Below, in pieces: positions 27,780 through 36,249 of a DNA stretch of 64,000 nt (position 1 is its first letter; each line of letters opens with the position of its first letter). Source of the stretch: Chthonomonas sp. GTDB lineage: Bacteria; Armatimonadota; Fimbriimonadia; Fimbriimonadales; Fimbriimonadaceae. Both the position numbers and the translations under genes were made by a program. The notes under the pieces are model-generated. The model was not told the origin of the DNA, did not search any database, and saw only the letters and a program-made list of their open reading frames with translations. Where the stretch lies: NCBI GenBank assembly GCA_016788115.1, contig JAEURR010000003.1, forward strand, positions 248,001-312,000. The letters run 5' to 3'.

Positions 27780-29695
27780 TGGTCCACTCCGGTCTTCGTG
27801 AGGAAGGTCTCGGTCTCGCTTCGCCTTTGACCGCGCAACCACACTTCCAGTTCCGAGAGATTCTGCGTTGGATCTGCCTTCAAAGTCATGAACTGTGGGT
27901 TATAGGTCACGCGGACGCTGACACTCGAGCCGCGTACTCGTCGGACCGCGAACCCGTAGCTGAAGTCGAGCACCGCACCCGAGCCAGCGCTGGGTCGAAT
28001 ATCGATCGTTCCGAGTCGCAGATCTCCCGTCGCGGGAGGTCCGATGATGAATTCCTGATCTCGGATGACTTGCACCGCCGGGTTCACGCCATCGCGGAAG
28101 TAGATCTCACCGATGGTCACGCGCTTGCCGACGTCGGACAGCGGGAAGTAGATGCGGAACGCTTGGCCGCTCAGGCCGTCCGCCAATCCAGGGAAGCACT
28201 GGTCCCACGTGATGCGCGGGCCCCAAGCCGACAGGTAGGTGGTCGCACCCTTGATCGGCTGCACCGCCCACTCACCCTTGGCCCGGTACAGAACTCGGAT
28301 CGGGCGTCCCTTGACGTCGTCAGCACGAACCGCTGTCGCCTGGCCTGGGAAGATCACGTCGGCCGAGAGGCCGTTCGCTGCGTTGTTGTCCACGTCGATC
28401 ATGCGGACAATGCCGTTTGACTTGTCGACGTTGTAGGAGTTCGGCTCGTAGAGCGCGCCGGTCTCCATGTCCATCACGACCACGTCGCGTCCGCCGGAAG
28501 TCAGCTGGATCCCATTGTAGGTTTTGCCGTCGGCATCCTGGTTGCCCTGCACCTTGAGCGCATTGAGCGAAAGTTTGATGAGATACGGCGAATTGGCGGG
28601 AACGCGGAAGTCGTCGCGGATGATCCGCCAGTCCAGGGCGTTATAGTCCACCCGAGCGGCGAGCGGCAGCCGCCCACGGCCGCGCATCTCCTTGTACTCG
28701 AAGCCCGACGGGTTGAAGAGCAATTGCCCCAGTCCGTAGTTCAGCGGAATGTACTCGTAGACCGCGTCATCCAGCAGCGACGGGTTTGCGACTGCATCAG
28801 TGAACGTCGCTACGGACTGGAACAGCCGCGCGACTCGCAGCGAGTCCCAGTCGGCGCGGACGTAGCCCGGAATCAGGCTCGCCAGCGACACTTGGGTGTA
28901 GAACCGCGAGTTCGGAGCCGTCGCCGAGGCGATGTTATTGACAGTGAAAACGCTTGAGCGCGCCTCTTGATTGCCGCCGTTGTTCACGAAGTAAGTCAGC
29001 GAAATTCGGAACGAGCGATTGAAGGACGGGGCTCGGTACGGTCCTTGCGGCAGGTAGATCAGGTTGTTCTCATCGTCGAAAAGACACACGTAGTCGCGGA
29101 ATCTCTCGCGGAGGATGTTGTCCGTCTCCCGCGTTGCGAGGTTGTTGCCGTACACCTGCAGCGCGTTGGCGGCGACGGTGGGGACGCTGATCGGCGCAAA
29201 GTTCAGGATCATCAGCGAGCCATAGAGCGCGCCAGAAGACTGCGGGATGAAGCGGGGAGCCGGGATCACTCGACCCTCGCCGATGATTCCGCGGAAACGA
29301 TTGGCAGAGGTGAAGTATTGCCAGGGGCCAGTGCCGAAGCCCGACACCAAAGTTCCGTCTTGCTGTAGCGCCGTCGTGCCAGTGGGCACGCCGTCATTGA
29401 GCGTGGCATTGACGTCAATGTCCGCGAAGAATCCCGTCGCGGTGTTGCTGTCGTTGTTCGCGACAATCGCTTCAGGAAGTTGCTCGGAGAGTCCCTTCAG
29501 GCGCTCCATCTCCGTACGTGCAAGTTGGTTTGCCATGGTCGCATCGCGTGACTGACGCAAGATGCCCAAGCCTCGCGGGAAGATCTGCACGACGGCCAAG
29601 ATCCCGATGAGGAACACCACGATCACGACGAGCAGCTCGATGAGGCTCGTGCCGCGTCGCATCCGGCTTCTGGATTGAAGTGTGGTACCAGTCAT
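27776..29695 (-). CDS. Oversized PilV-like minor pilin
   Basis: 639 residues. Leader ending SRMRRG, then TSLIELLVVIVVFLIGILAV with Glu at +5, followed by QIFPRGLGILRQSRDATMANQLARTEMERLK (shown here in part only: RDATMANQLARTEMERLK), which is the classic PilV pattern of a helix containing an AxxQxARTEME-type run. PilV proteins are usually near 180 residues. The extra 450 residues form a beta-rich region of unknown family. The gene is coupled to the PilW-like gene by ATGA and is preceded by the small pseudopilin gene. Confidence 0.8.
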   Translation of the reverse strand: MTGTTLQSRSRMRRGTSLIELLVVIVVFLIGILAVVQIFPRGLGILRQSRDATMANQLARTEMERLKGLSEQLPEAIVANNDSNTATGFFADIDVNATLNDGVPTGTTALQQDGTLVSGFGTGPWQYFTSANRFRGIIGEGRVIPAPRFIPQSSGALYGSLMILNFAPISVPTVAANALQVYGNNLATRETDNILRERFRDYVCLFDDENNLIYLPQGPYRAPSFNRSFRISLTYFVNNGGNQEARSSVFTVNNIASATAPNSRFYTQVSLASLIPGYVRADWDSLRVARLFQSVATFTDAVANPSLLDDAVYEYIPLNYGLGQLLFNPSGFEYKEMRGRGRLPLAARVDYNALDWRIIRDDFRVPANSPYLIKLSLNALKVQGNQDADGKTYNGIQLTSGGRDVVVMDMETGALYEPNSYNVDKSNGIVRMIDVDNNAANGLSADVIFPGQATAVRADDVKGRPIRVLYRAKGEWAVQPIKGATTYLSAWGPRITWDQCFPGLADGLSGQAFRIYFPLSDVGKRVTIGEIYFRDGVNPAVQVIRDQEFIIGPPATGDLRLGTIDIRPSAGSGAVLDFSYGFAVRRVRGSSVSVRVTYNPQFMTLKADPTQNLSELEVWLRGQRRSETETFLTKTGVDQ

Positions 29696-29745
29696 TTCAG
29701 TCGATCCAAGTCAAAAAATCTCATGGGAAAGGGACAAGTTAGGCG

Positions 29746-30573
29746 TCAGGGCATGATGCGCCAAGACCGATCGAAGACTTCGCGAGAGTCGAATGGCTTC
29801 GCGCCGCCACCGAGGAAGAGGACCACGTCCAACTTCGCCCGTTCGGGCAACCCGGTTGACCCGTACTCTCGGTAGAAGCTGTTCCAGGTGATGACCGTCC
29901 CCTCGGGCGGGTCGCTGTACCCAAGTTGACGCGGATCGTCGTTCGCGCTACCGGTGCCGAGGCCCTGCTGAGTCCAGAACAGTGCATAGCGCAGTTCCGT
30001 GCGGGTCCCACCCGAGCCGTTGCGCGTGAGCGCCACGTCGTAACCCGAAACGCGATAGAACTGAAGCGGAGTGGATGCGGCATCAAGCGGGATGCTCGTT
30101 ACGGTCCGCGTCGGGCCAAAAGCCTGGCGCGAGCCGACGACATCGTCGGTATTGTCCACCTTGTTGTCACCGTTCAGGTCAATCTGAGGTGCAGTTCCGA
30201 CCGCGCGAGAATCAGCGTTGGGCCACACGGCGGAAGTGATGTCGGTCTGGGCAGCGCGAAGCGGTACGGGGCGGAACGTGTCGATGCTTTCCACGCGCTT
30301 GGGATACAGGTAGGTGCGCAGCTGATTGGCGGGGATGACATTCGAAGTGCCTTCGTACAGCGTGACGTAACCCAAGAGCGCAGGCGGGTAGCCACCCTGG
30401 TCCACACGATAGACCTGGAGTGCCGAGCGCAGCGAGTTCATGTTCGACAGGTCACTGCTGCGATTGGCGCTCACTTTGGTCCTGGAATAGACCGGCGTGA
30501 TAATGGCCGCAAGCACCGCGATGATCGCGATGACGGTAAGCAGCTCAAGCAAAGTGAATGCGCGCGTTCTCAT
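29746..30573 (-). CDS. Type IV pilin/pseudopilin (FimU/GspG/PilE-like)
   Basis: 275 residues from the ATG at 30571-30573, with GAGGG just upstream; a TTG 42 bases earlier was rejected. Prepilin leader MRTRA is followed by FTLLELLTVIAIIAVLAAII, with Glu at +5, then SRTKVSANRSSDLSNMNSL and a GspG-like helix (LRSALQVYRVDQGGYPPAL). The C-terminal part includes the calcium-loop-like IDLNGDNKVDNTDDVV. Of the four pilin-like proteins this is the only one of nearly normal size, so it may be the pilin that starts the tip complex or a major subunit. Alanine replaces the usual glycine at -1. Confidence 0.85.
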   Translation of the reverse strand: MRTRAFTLLELLTVIAIIAVLAAIITPVYSRTKVSANRSSDLSNMNSLRSALQVYRVDQGGYPPALLGYVTLYEGTSNVIPANQLRTYLYPKRVESIDTFRPVPLRAAQTDITSAVWPNADSRAVGTAPQIDLNGDNKVDNTDDVVGSRQAFGPTRTVTSIPLDAASTPLQFYRVSGYDVALTRNGSGGTRTELRYALFWTQQGLGTGSANDDPRQLGYSDPPEGTVITWNSFYREYGSTGLPERAKLDVVLFLGGGAKPFDSREVFDRSWRIMP

Positions 30574-30637
30574 AACCCTCGTTCCAATTCTCCGTGACTC
30601 TACGACTAGCTTCAATGTTCTTGTGTTCCCGTGAAAA

Positions 30638-31666
30638 TTACAAAGTGCGACCGGGGCCGTAAATGTACGTCTCGATCATCGTGGCAAGCTGCGGCTCGAA
30701 GAGCGCGGCCAGCACCGCACCGATGGCCAGATAGGGTCCAAAAGGAATCGTGGTAAGTCCCACGAAATCGTCTTCCTCTTCGACTGACTCCAATGCGTAA
30801 GGGTTCTCTCCGAACCAAGATTCGTACAGTTTTGGTCGAAAGAGTCCGACCACGTCGATCGCCAGCAAGTACCCAAGCCCGCATTTGAAGATCGACGCAA
30901 TCGACTCTGGCTCGTACGGTTCTTCGTCCTCGTCCCCCGCGGGCTCGTCGCTGACGCCCTGCGCCTTCCGCACCAGCAACTGCGCAATTCCCCCCACGGC
31001 ACCAACGATAACCGCGAGGCCAATGGTCATGCCCGTGGCAGCCGGGAAAAGGACCGCTCCGAACCCACGTGCCATCTTGATGTCGCCGTGACCCATGGCG
31101 TCCTTGCCAAAAAGCAGTCGCCCGAGCAAGGTGATGAACCAAATCGTAAGCGTCCCCACCAGCGCCCCCGCGATCGCACTCGGCATGCCCCAGGTCATCG
31201 CGCGTGGCGATCCGACGACAAAGAGACTCACGTTGTAAAGGAGCCCGATGATCAGCATGGCCGCATTCACTTGGTCGGGGATGATGTAGTACTTCACGTC
31301 GATGAAGAACGCACTTACCAGCGCGGCCGCAAGCGCGCAAAGGAAGAGTGCCCGAATGGGATCAGACCCCGCGATCAGGTTTTGCCACCAGAACAGTGCG
31401 AAGAGCACCCCTGTGACGAGTTCGACAATAAAGTACCGCGCGGGGATACCGACTTGGCAGTGGCGGCAGCGGCCTCGCAACACGAGCCACGATAACAGTG
31501 GGATGAGATCGGGGAGTGTGAGGCGCGCCTTGCACTTGGGACAAAAGCTGTTCTTGGGTTCCTGAATGGAGAGCCCCAGCGGCAGTCGGTAGATGACTAC
31601 GTTCAGGAAACTGCCAATGCTCGCGCCGATCATAAGGCCGACGACCCATGTCCACTCAGGAAACAT
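30638..31666 (-). CDS. pilD: Prepilin peptidase/N-methyltransferase
   Basis: Inner-membrane aspartyl protease that cuts prepilin leaders and usually methylates the new N-terminus. Over 342 residues: first helix with IGASIGSFLNVVIYRLP, the zinc-binding CPKC (42-45) and CRHC (67-70) pairs, catalytic aspartate in FIDVKYYIIPDQ and the second in AMGHGDIKMARG. An extra segment of about 75 residues (roughly 235-310), very acidic (DEDEEPYEPES, ESVEEEDDF), is inserted before the last membrane helix and is not typical. First gene of the operon with the pseudopilins it would process. Confidence 0.95.
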   Translation of the reverse strand: MFPEWTWVVGLMIGASIGSFLNVVIYRLPLGLSIQEPKNSFCPKCKARLTLPDLIPLLSWLVLRGRCRHCQVGIPARYFIVELVTGVLFALFWWQNLIAGSDPIRALFLCALAAALVSAFFIDVKYYIIPDQVNAAMLIIGLLYNVSLFVVGSPRAMTWGMPSAIAGALVGTLTIWFITLLGRLLFGKDAMGHGDIKMARGFGAVLFPAATGMTIGLAVIVGAVGGIAQLLVRKAQGVSDEPAGDEDEEPYEPESIASIFKCGLGYLLAIDVVGLFRPKLYESWFGENPYALESVEEEDDFVGLTTIPFGPYLAIGAVLAALFEPQLATMIETYIYGPGRTL

Positions 31667-32009
31667 AGTTAGGCATTCCCCTCATACCGCTTAGCGGTGC
31701 GTTCCCTCGCCCCCACCGTTCAGGAAGTATGGCGCACCGGTGGGATGCTTTGCCGGAATCAAAAGGAAAGGAGGCGGGACTTCTTTCGAGGTTCCGCCTC
31801 CTAGGGAGAGAGGATGTGTTGTGTTCAGGAGTTAGAGGCTTGTTGCTGCGCTCGTTCCATCAAAAGTAACCACCCCCCGACTGGTCCAGTTCCCGCAGCA
31901 ACTATTTTTTTCTTCCTCGTATTCGTGCGGGCCAGCACGATACCGGGCTGTGGAATCCAACTCTTGCTTGAAGGTTTGGGGCCTTCCCGACGGGTTTCAG
32001 GGTGCACAT
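31667..32009. other. Divergent intergenic region between pilD and cheC
   Basis: The only gene-free stretch above 300 bases. It holds an inverted repeat ACCGCTTAGCGGT (31686-31698) near the pilD start, a strong hairpin (31769-31802), and a long stem followed by seven T residues (31842-31911). No convincing sigma-70 promoter was found for pilD or cheC by eye. AGGGTG lies five bases before the cheC ATG. A 64-codon minus-strand frame here starts with TTG, has no ribosome site and was not accepted as a gene. Confidence 0.7.
31769..31911 (+). ncRNA. Candidate structured RNA with intrinsic terminator
   Basis: Two strong secondary structures lie in tandem. The first pairs 31769-31780 with 31791-31802 (AGGAGGCGG/CCGCCTCCT plus a three-pair extension with one GU) around a 10-base loop; its 5' arm contains an AGGAGG Shine-Dalgarno-like core. 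The second pairs 31842-31850 with 31894-31902 (GTTGCTGCG/CGCAGCAAC), encloses the small palindrome ACTGGTCCAGT (31880-31890), and is followed by TA and T7 (31905-31911). A plus-strand transcript would terminate there, either a small RNA or an attenuating leader before cheC. No known RNA family is recognised. Confidence 0.3.
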
Positions 32010-32636
32010 ATGAGTTCAAACATCGAAAAATTGGGGCCGGTCGCTTTCTCTGCGATCAGTGAGATCGCGAACATAGGGCTGGGCAAAGCGATGACATCGC
32101 TCGCCGACCTGACCGGGCGCACCTTCCACATCAGTATCCCGAACCTAGATTCCGTCCCCGTCGCGACTCTATCCGAGTTCGTCGGTGGCCCTGAAGAGCT
32201 ATGCGTCGCAACGGTCATGTCCATTGAGGGCGACGTCCACGGTTACGCCTCGTTCGTTTTCGACTGGGCGAGCGCCCAACAGCTCTGGAAGATGGTGCTC
32301 GGGACCGAGCCAGCCGGGTACGACCAGATCGACGAACTCCACGTCTCGATGATGCTGGAGTTCGGGAACATCCTCAACTCAAGTTTTCTGAACGCCATTT
32401 CCGAGATGACCGACTTGCGCCTGCATGCCACTCCGCCTCAACTCGGAGTCGAAATGGCGGCCGCACTTGGCTACGCAATGATGTGCCAAGCGGCCGAGCC
32501 CGAACATCTGGCGATTACCATCGAGGCGCGACTCACGGATGAAGACGTCGAAGTCTCGGGCTTCTTCATTTTCTTTGCGGACATCGAAGGATTGACAGTC
32601 ATTCTGAATCGACTGGGAATCTCGGAGGCGGCCTAA
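32010..32636 (+). CDS. cheC: CheC-family CheY-P phosphatase
   Basis: Removes phosphate from CheY-P and binds CheD. 208 residues from the ATG at 32010, which has AGGGTG upstream; the frame is open further upstream but without support. Both CheC active-site motifs (S/D-x3-E-x2-N-x22-P) are present: S-AIS-E-IA-N near residue 15-22 with a proline 23 residues after the Asn, and S-MML-E-FG-N in the second half with a matching proline. FliY and CheX are related, but the two-site layout and the adjacent cheD indicate CheC. First gene of a seven-gene operon. Confidence 0.9.
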   Translation: MSSNIEKLGPVAFSAISEIANIGLGKAMTSLADLTGRTFHISIPNLDSVPVATLSEFVGGPEELCVATVMSIEGDVHGYASFVFDWASAQQLWKMVLGTEPAGYDQIDELHVSMMLEFGNILNSSFLNAISEMTDLRLHATPPQLGVEMAAALGYAMMCQAAEPEHLAITIEARLTDEDVEVSGFFIFFADIEGLTVILNRLGISEAA

Positions 32637-32638
32637 CC

Positions 32639-33160
32639 ATGCCCGACGTTATGAACGTGGGGATGGGCGACCTGTGCGTTGCCAAGGGTCCCGCTCTGTA
32701 CCAGTGCATTGGACTGGGTAGCTGCATCGGGTTCACGGCATTCGATCCCCGGGCCGAAGTCTCCGGCTGTGTACACATCATGCTGCCTGAGCACTTCAAG
32801 GGCAAGCCAGTCGACAAGGTGGGCAAATATGCCGACCTCGCCATCGACGAACTGATCGCCCAAATGGCCGCACTGGGGGCCAATCCACGCCTCCTTCGAT
32901 GCGCCTATGCGGGCGGCGCACAGGTGTTCAAGTTCGGAGAACAAACGTCCAACAATCTCCAAATAGGGAGTCGCAACGCGGAAATGGTGCAACAGATGAC
33001 ACGGAAATTGGGTCTTCGACCGCATGCTACGGACGTAGGAGGCACGATGGGCCGCACTCTCAATTTTGATGCCGTCAGCGGCATCGTCAAAGTTCGAACA
33101 CTGCATCAAGAAGAGCGCATCTTAGCGGAGCTGAACCTCATGTCAGCGCGCGCAGCATAA
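32639..33160 (+). CDS. cheD: Chemoreceptor glutamine deamidase CheD
   Basis: Deamidates glutamines on chemoreceptors and stimulates CheC. The 173 residues include the catalytic cysteine in GLGSCIG (Cys29), the histidine in SGCVHIMLP (His46) and a later YAGGAQVF block. Two bases separate it from cheC, so the CheC-CheD pair is intact. The receptors themselves are not encoded in this window. Confidence 0.95.
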   Translation: MPDVMNVGMGDLCVAKGPALYQCIGLGSCIGFTAFDPRAEVSGCVHIMLPEHFKGKPVDKVGKYADLAIDELIAQMAALGANPRLLRCAYAGGAQVFKFGEQTSNNLQIGSRNAEMVQQMTRKLGLRPHATDVGGTMGRTLNFDAVSGIVKVRTLHQEERILAELNLMSARAA

Positions 33161-33164
33161 GACC

Positions 33165-34034
33165 ATGTCAGAACAACTGATCACAATCGAAGAAATCGTC
33201 TCGCGTACGACCGACCTCCCGTCGATTCCCGCGGCGGCACTCAAGGTTTTGCAGGAGACCGAGTCCAGCACCTCGACCGCGAGTTCGGTAGCGCAAATTC
33301 TAAGCACCGACCAGGCCCTGAGCGCGCGCATTCTCCGGCTCGCCAACAGCGCCTACTATGGACTGTCGCGCCGCGTCGGCAATTTGTCGGAAGCGGTCGT
33401 CGTTCTGGGTATGCGGACCGTTCGCAACCTGGCGATCGTCGCCAGCAGCTACCCATGGATGACCAAGCCTGTTCCGGGGTACGAACTCGGTACCAAGGAG
33501 CTGTGGCTGCACAGCTTTGGAGTCGCCATCGGCGCGCAGTTGGCCGCAAAACGCGCAAACTCGCCGTTGGAAGAGCAAGCATTCACCTCGGGTCTTCTGT
33601 GCGATATCGGCAAGCTCGCGCTCAGCGTGTGGTTCGAGAACAAGACCGATAAGATGCTCCAGCTTGCTCAGGCCAAGCGCACGTCGTTCATCCAAGTCGA
33701 GCGCATGCTCCTGGGATATGACCACGCAGAAGTGGGCGCGCATCTGGCTGAAAGTTGGAATTTCCCCAAAGAGATCGTCAACGCGATCAAGTACCACCAC
33801 GACCCGGATGCTTGCGAGGACCGCACCCTATTGGTCGACTGCGTTCACTTCGGCGACTACATCACTATGCTCATGGGCTTTGGATTGGGCGGCGACGGCA
33901 TGCAATACCGGTTCTGTGAGAGCACGCTTGAGCGACTGGGCATCGAGCCCGACGACCTCGACGATGTGATCAGCGAATTCGTGACTCAGTACGAGGCCTA
34001 CGAGAAGATGTTTGAAGAGCTCCAAGCAGCATGA
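33165..34034 (+). CDS. HDOD-domain regulatory protein
   Basis: 289 residues made almost entirely of one HDOD domain: LPSIPAAALKVLQ at the start, STDQALSARILRLANSAYYG, SEAVVVLGMRTVRNLAI and a pseudo-HD segment around the GLLCDIGKLALSVW and GYDHAEVGAHLAESW stretches. HDOD proteins are HD-fold proteins without phosphohydrolase residues. They often act in two-component, motility or c-di-GMP signalling. The gene lies inside the che operon, four bases after cheD and overlapping cheB as ATGA, so a role in the same pathway is likely but its partner is unknown. Confidence 0.9.
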   Translation: MSEQLITIEEIVSRTTDLPSIPAAALKVLQETESSTSTASSVAQILSTDQALSARILRLANSAYYGLSRRVGNLSEAVVVLGMRTVRNLAIVASSYPWMTKPVPGYELGTKELWLHSFGVAIGAQLAAKRANSPLEEQAFTSGLLCDIGKLALSVWFENKTDKMLQLAQAKRTSFIQVERMLLGYDHAEVGAHLAESWNFPKEIVNAIKYHHDPDACEDRTLLVDCVHFGDYITMLMGFGLGGDGMQYRFCESTLERLGIEPDDLDDVISEFVTQYEAYEKMFEELQAA

Positions 34035-35065
34035 AGAAACGAGTACTTGTTGTTGACGATTCGCCCTTCATTCGCCGGGTCTTGCTTGACTGGATCAAGA
34101 CCGAATCGGACTTTGAGATTGTGGGCACCGCCGCAAATGGCAACGAAGCGATCCGCCTCGCTGCGGAGCTGAAGCCCGACATCATCACGATGGACGTCGA
34201 GATGCCGCATTGCGACGGGCTGACGGCCCTGCAGCACATAATGGAGGCGAGCCCAACTCGCGTCCTCATGGTCAGCAGCATCACGACCCAGGGAGCGACC
34301 TCCACGATGAAGGCCCTCGAATTGGGCGCAATCGACTTCGTGACCAAGCCGCAAAGCAGCTCGAGCATCCACTTCTTGGGAGTGCGTGACGAGCTCATCG
34401 GAAAACTCCGAGCCTGTAGCGAAGCCCGCGTTCGACCGTCAGCGTTCCGCACGTGCCCGGCTGTCAAATTCCGTGGTGGGCGGACCGACCAAGTTGTCGT
34501 GATCGCCAGCTCGACCGGCGGACCGCGAGCGCTCAGCGCCCTTTGGACCAGCCTTCCCCACAATTTTCCGGCCGCGATCCTTGTAGTGCAGCATATGCCC
34601 GTCGGATTCACCGCGAGCCTCGCCCAGCGGCTGAATGCCATCGGCAATGTGCCGGTTCGCGAAGCCAAATCGGGTGACCGAGTCGAAGCCGGTCAGGCGT
34701 TGATTTGCCCGGGCGGCCAGCATATGTTCGTCCGTCAGGGTGGGCTCATCGAGCTCAACGAAGATCCGCCGATCCACGGTGTCCGGCCAGCAGCGGACCA
34801 CCTGTTCAATTCTGCGATCGAGGTGTACCGACGCCGACTCTTGGGAGTTGTCCTCACCGGCATGGGTCACGACGGCACCGCCGGAGCTTGTGCCTTGCGT
34901 AAAGCAGGCTCGCACGTGTACGGCGAATCGGCCGAAACGTGCACGATCTACGGCATGCCCCGCGCCGCCAAGGAAGCAGGCGGCATCACCGCTGAATTCC
35001 CAATACACGAAATGGCCATGGCGATCACCGCTGGCCTGAAGGAGAGACTCGAGAATGCTTCCTAA
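34031..35065 (+). CDS. cheB: Chemotaxis methylesterase/deamidase CheB
   Basis: 344 residues with an N-terminal receiver (about 1-125; acidic pair DD9-10, phosphoacceptor Asp55 in IITMDVEMP, Lys in FVTKP) joined by a short linker to the CheB methylesterase domain (about 153-342; serine in ASSTGGP, histidine in VVQHMP, aspartate in TGMGHDGTAG). It removes methyl groups from receptors after phosphorylation by CheA. No CheA is nearby. Confidence 0.95.
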   Translation: MKKRVLVVDDSPFIRRVLLDWIKTESDFEIVGTAANGNEAIRLAAELKPDIITMDVEMPHCDGLTALQHIMEASPTRVLMVSSITTQGATSTMKALELGAIDFVTKPQSSSSIHFLGVRDELIGKLRACSEARVRPSAFRTCPAVKFRGGRTDQVVVIASSTGGPRALSALWTSLPHNFPAAILVVQHMPVGFTASLAQRLNAIGNVPVREAKSGDRVEAGQALICPGGQHMFVRQGGLIELNEDPPIHGVRPAADHLFNSAIEVYRRRLLGVVLTGMGHDGTAGACALRKAGSHVYGESAETCTIYGMPRAAKEAGGITAEFPIHEMAMAITAGLKERLENAS

Positions 35066-35882
35066 TCAGACGCAGTGGGACACGTTCTATCGCAACGTGC
35101 AGGCCAAGTCGGGTCTGGACCTTTTCCAGTACAAGCCTGGGCAGATCCAGCGCCGCATCATGACGATGATGGAGACCCGCGAGGTTCAGACCCTCGACCA
35201 GTTCTGGAAGTCGTTACTGGCCGACCCGAACGGGATGGAGTGGCTGCTGGACAAACTCGCGATCAACGTAAGCGAACTCTTCCGAAATCCAGAAAAGTGG
35301 GAAGAGATGCGAACCCAGATCCTGCCGCTGCTGCTCAAGAAGACGAGCCGCATCAAGGCATGGAGCGCGGGTTGCAGCATCGGCGCGGAAGCGCACTCCT
35401 TGGCGGTCCTCTTCGCCGAGTACTTCAAGGGTCCGCACACTATCGTCGGCACGGATATCGATCAGGCTGCGCTCAAGCAGGCCCGCGACGGCACCTACAA
35501 ACGCAATGAAGTGAATGCAATGCCGCCTGCGCTCCGCGATAAGTACTTCACGGGAGACGACGGCGAATACACCGCCAAGCCCGAGATCAAGAAGTTCGTG
35601 AGTTTCAAGACGGGCAACCTGCTCGCGGATCGATTCGACACCGGCTTTGACCTGATCATGTGCCGGAACGTCGTCATCTACTTCACCGACGAGTGCAAGG
35701 ACAAGCTGTACCGTCGGTTCTTCGACGCTTTGAAGCCGGGGGGAATTCTCTTCGTCGGCAGCACCGAGCGAATATTCGGGGCTCAGAACATCGGCTTTGA
35801 TCAAAAGATTCCTTTCTTCTATCAGAAACCATCAGCAAGCAACCAATCATTGGGGGATACATCATGGCGAACCGCATCTTAA
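35055..35882 (+). CDS. cheR: Chemotaxis methyltransferase CheR
   Basis: SAM-dependent methyltransferase that acts on receptor glutamates. 275 residues: N-terminal helical domain (SGLDLFQYKPGQIQRRI), then the Rossmann domain with INVSELFRNP, KAWSAGCSIGAEAHSLA (SAM site), GTDIDQAAL, MCRNVVIYF and LFVGSTERI. The start has AAGGAG ten bases upstream, inside cheB, and overlaps its end by 11 bases. The 3' end overlaps cheY by 19 bases. Confidence 0.95.
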   Translation: MLPNQTQWDTFYRNVQAKSGLDLFQYKPGQIQRRIMTMMETREVQTLDQFWKSLLADPNGMEWLLDKLAINVSELFRNPEKWEEMRTQILPLLLKKTSRIKAWSAGCSIGAEAHSLAVLFAEYFKGPHTIVGTDIDQAALKQARDGTYKRNEVNAMPPALRDKYFTGDDGEYTAKPEIKKFVSFKTGNLLADRFDTGFDLIMCRNVVIYFTDECKDKLYRRFFDALKPGGILFVGSTERIFGAQNIGFDQKIPFFYQKPSASNQSLGDTSWRTAS

Positions 35883-36229
35883 TCACCGACGACGCATTGT
35901 TTATGCGAGTCACGTTGAAAAACATCCTGACCCAGCACGGCTTCGAGGTCGTGGGAGAAGCTCAGAACGGTGTTGAGGCCGTCAAGCTCTACCAGGAGCT
36001 CAAGCCCGATCTCGTGACCATGGACATCACCATGCCCGAGATGGACGGACTTCAGGCGCTGAAGGAGATTCGGTCTGCGGACCCGAATGCCAAGGTCGTC
36101 ATGTGCACCGCCATGGGCCAGAAGAACATGGTTGTCGACGCCATTCAGTCGGGCGCTAAGGACTTCATTGTCAAGCCGTTCCAGCCTGATCGCGTCGTCG
36201 AGGCTGTCCGCAAGCAACTGGCTGCCTGA
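35864..36229 (+). CDS. cheY: CheY-type single-domain response regulator
   Basis: 121 residues, just one receiver domain: acidic pair DD9-10, phosphoacceptor Asp54 in LVTMDITMPEMDG, Thr in MCTAMG and Lys in FIVKPF. A strong GGGGG site precedes the start inside cheR. It is likely the target of both phosphatases encoded here (CheC and CheX). With no flagellar gene in view, its output may be the type IV pilus motor or a transcription step; this is inference. Confidence 0.95.
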   Translation: MANRILITDDALFMRVTLKNILTQHGFEVVGEAQNGVEAVKLYQELKPDLVTMDITMPEMDGLQALKEIRSADPNAKVVMCTAMGQKNMVVDAIQSGAKDFIVKPFQPDRVVEAVRKQLAA

Positions 36230-36249
36230 GATCACGACCGTAACACCTT

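Noticed and set aside
31667-32009. Replication origin at the strand switch
   Set aside because: No DnaA boxes, dnaA, dnaN or AT-rich unwinding region; the switch only separates two operons.
31825-32019. A 64-codon minus-strand frame in the pilD-cheC gap
   Set aside because: TTG start, no ribosome site, overlaps the cheC start and a terminator-like stem.
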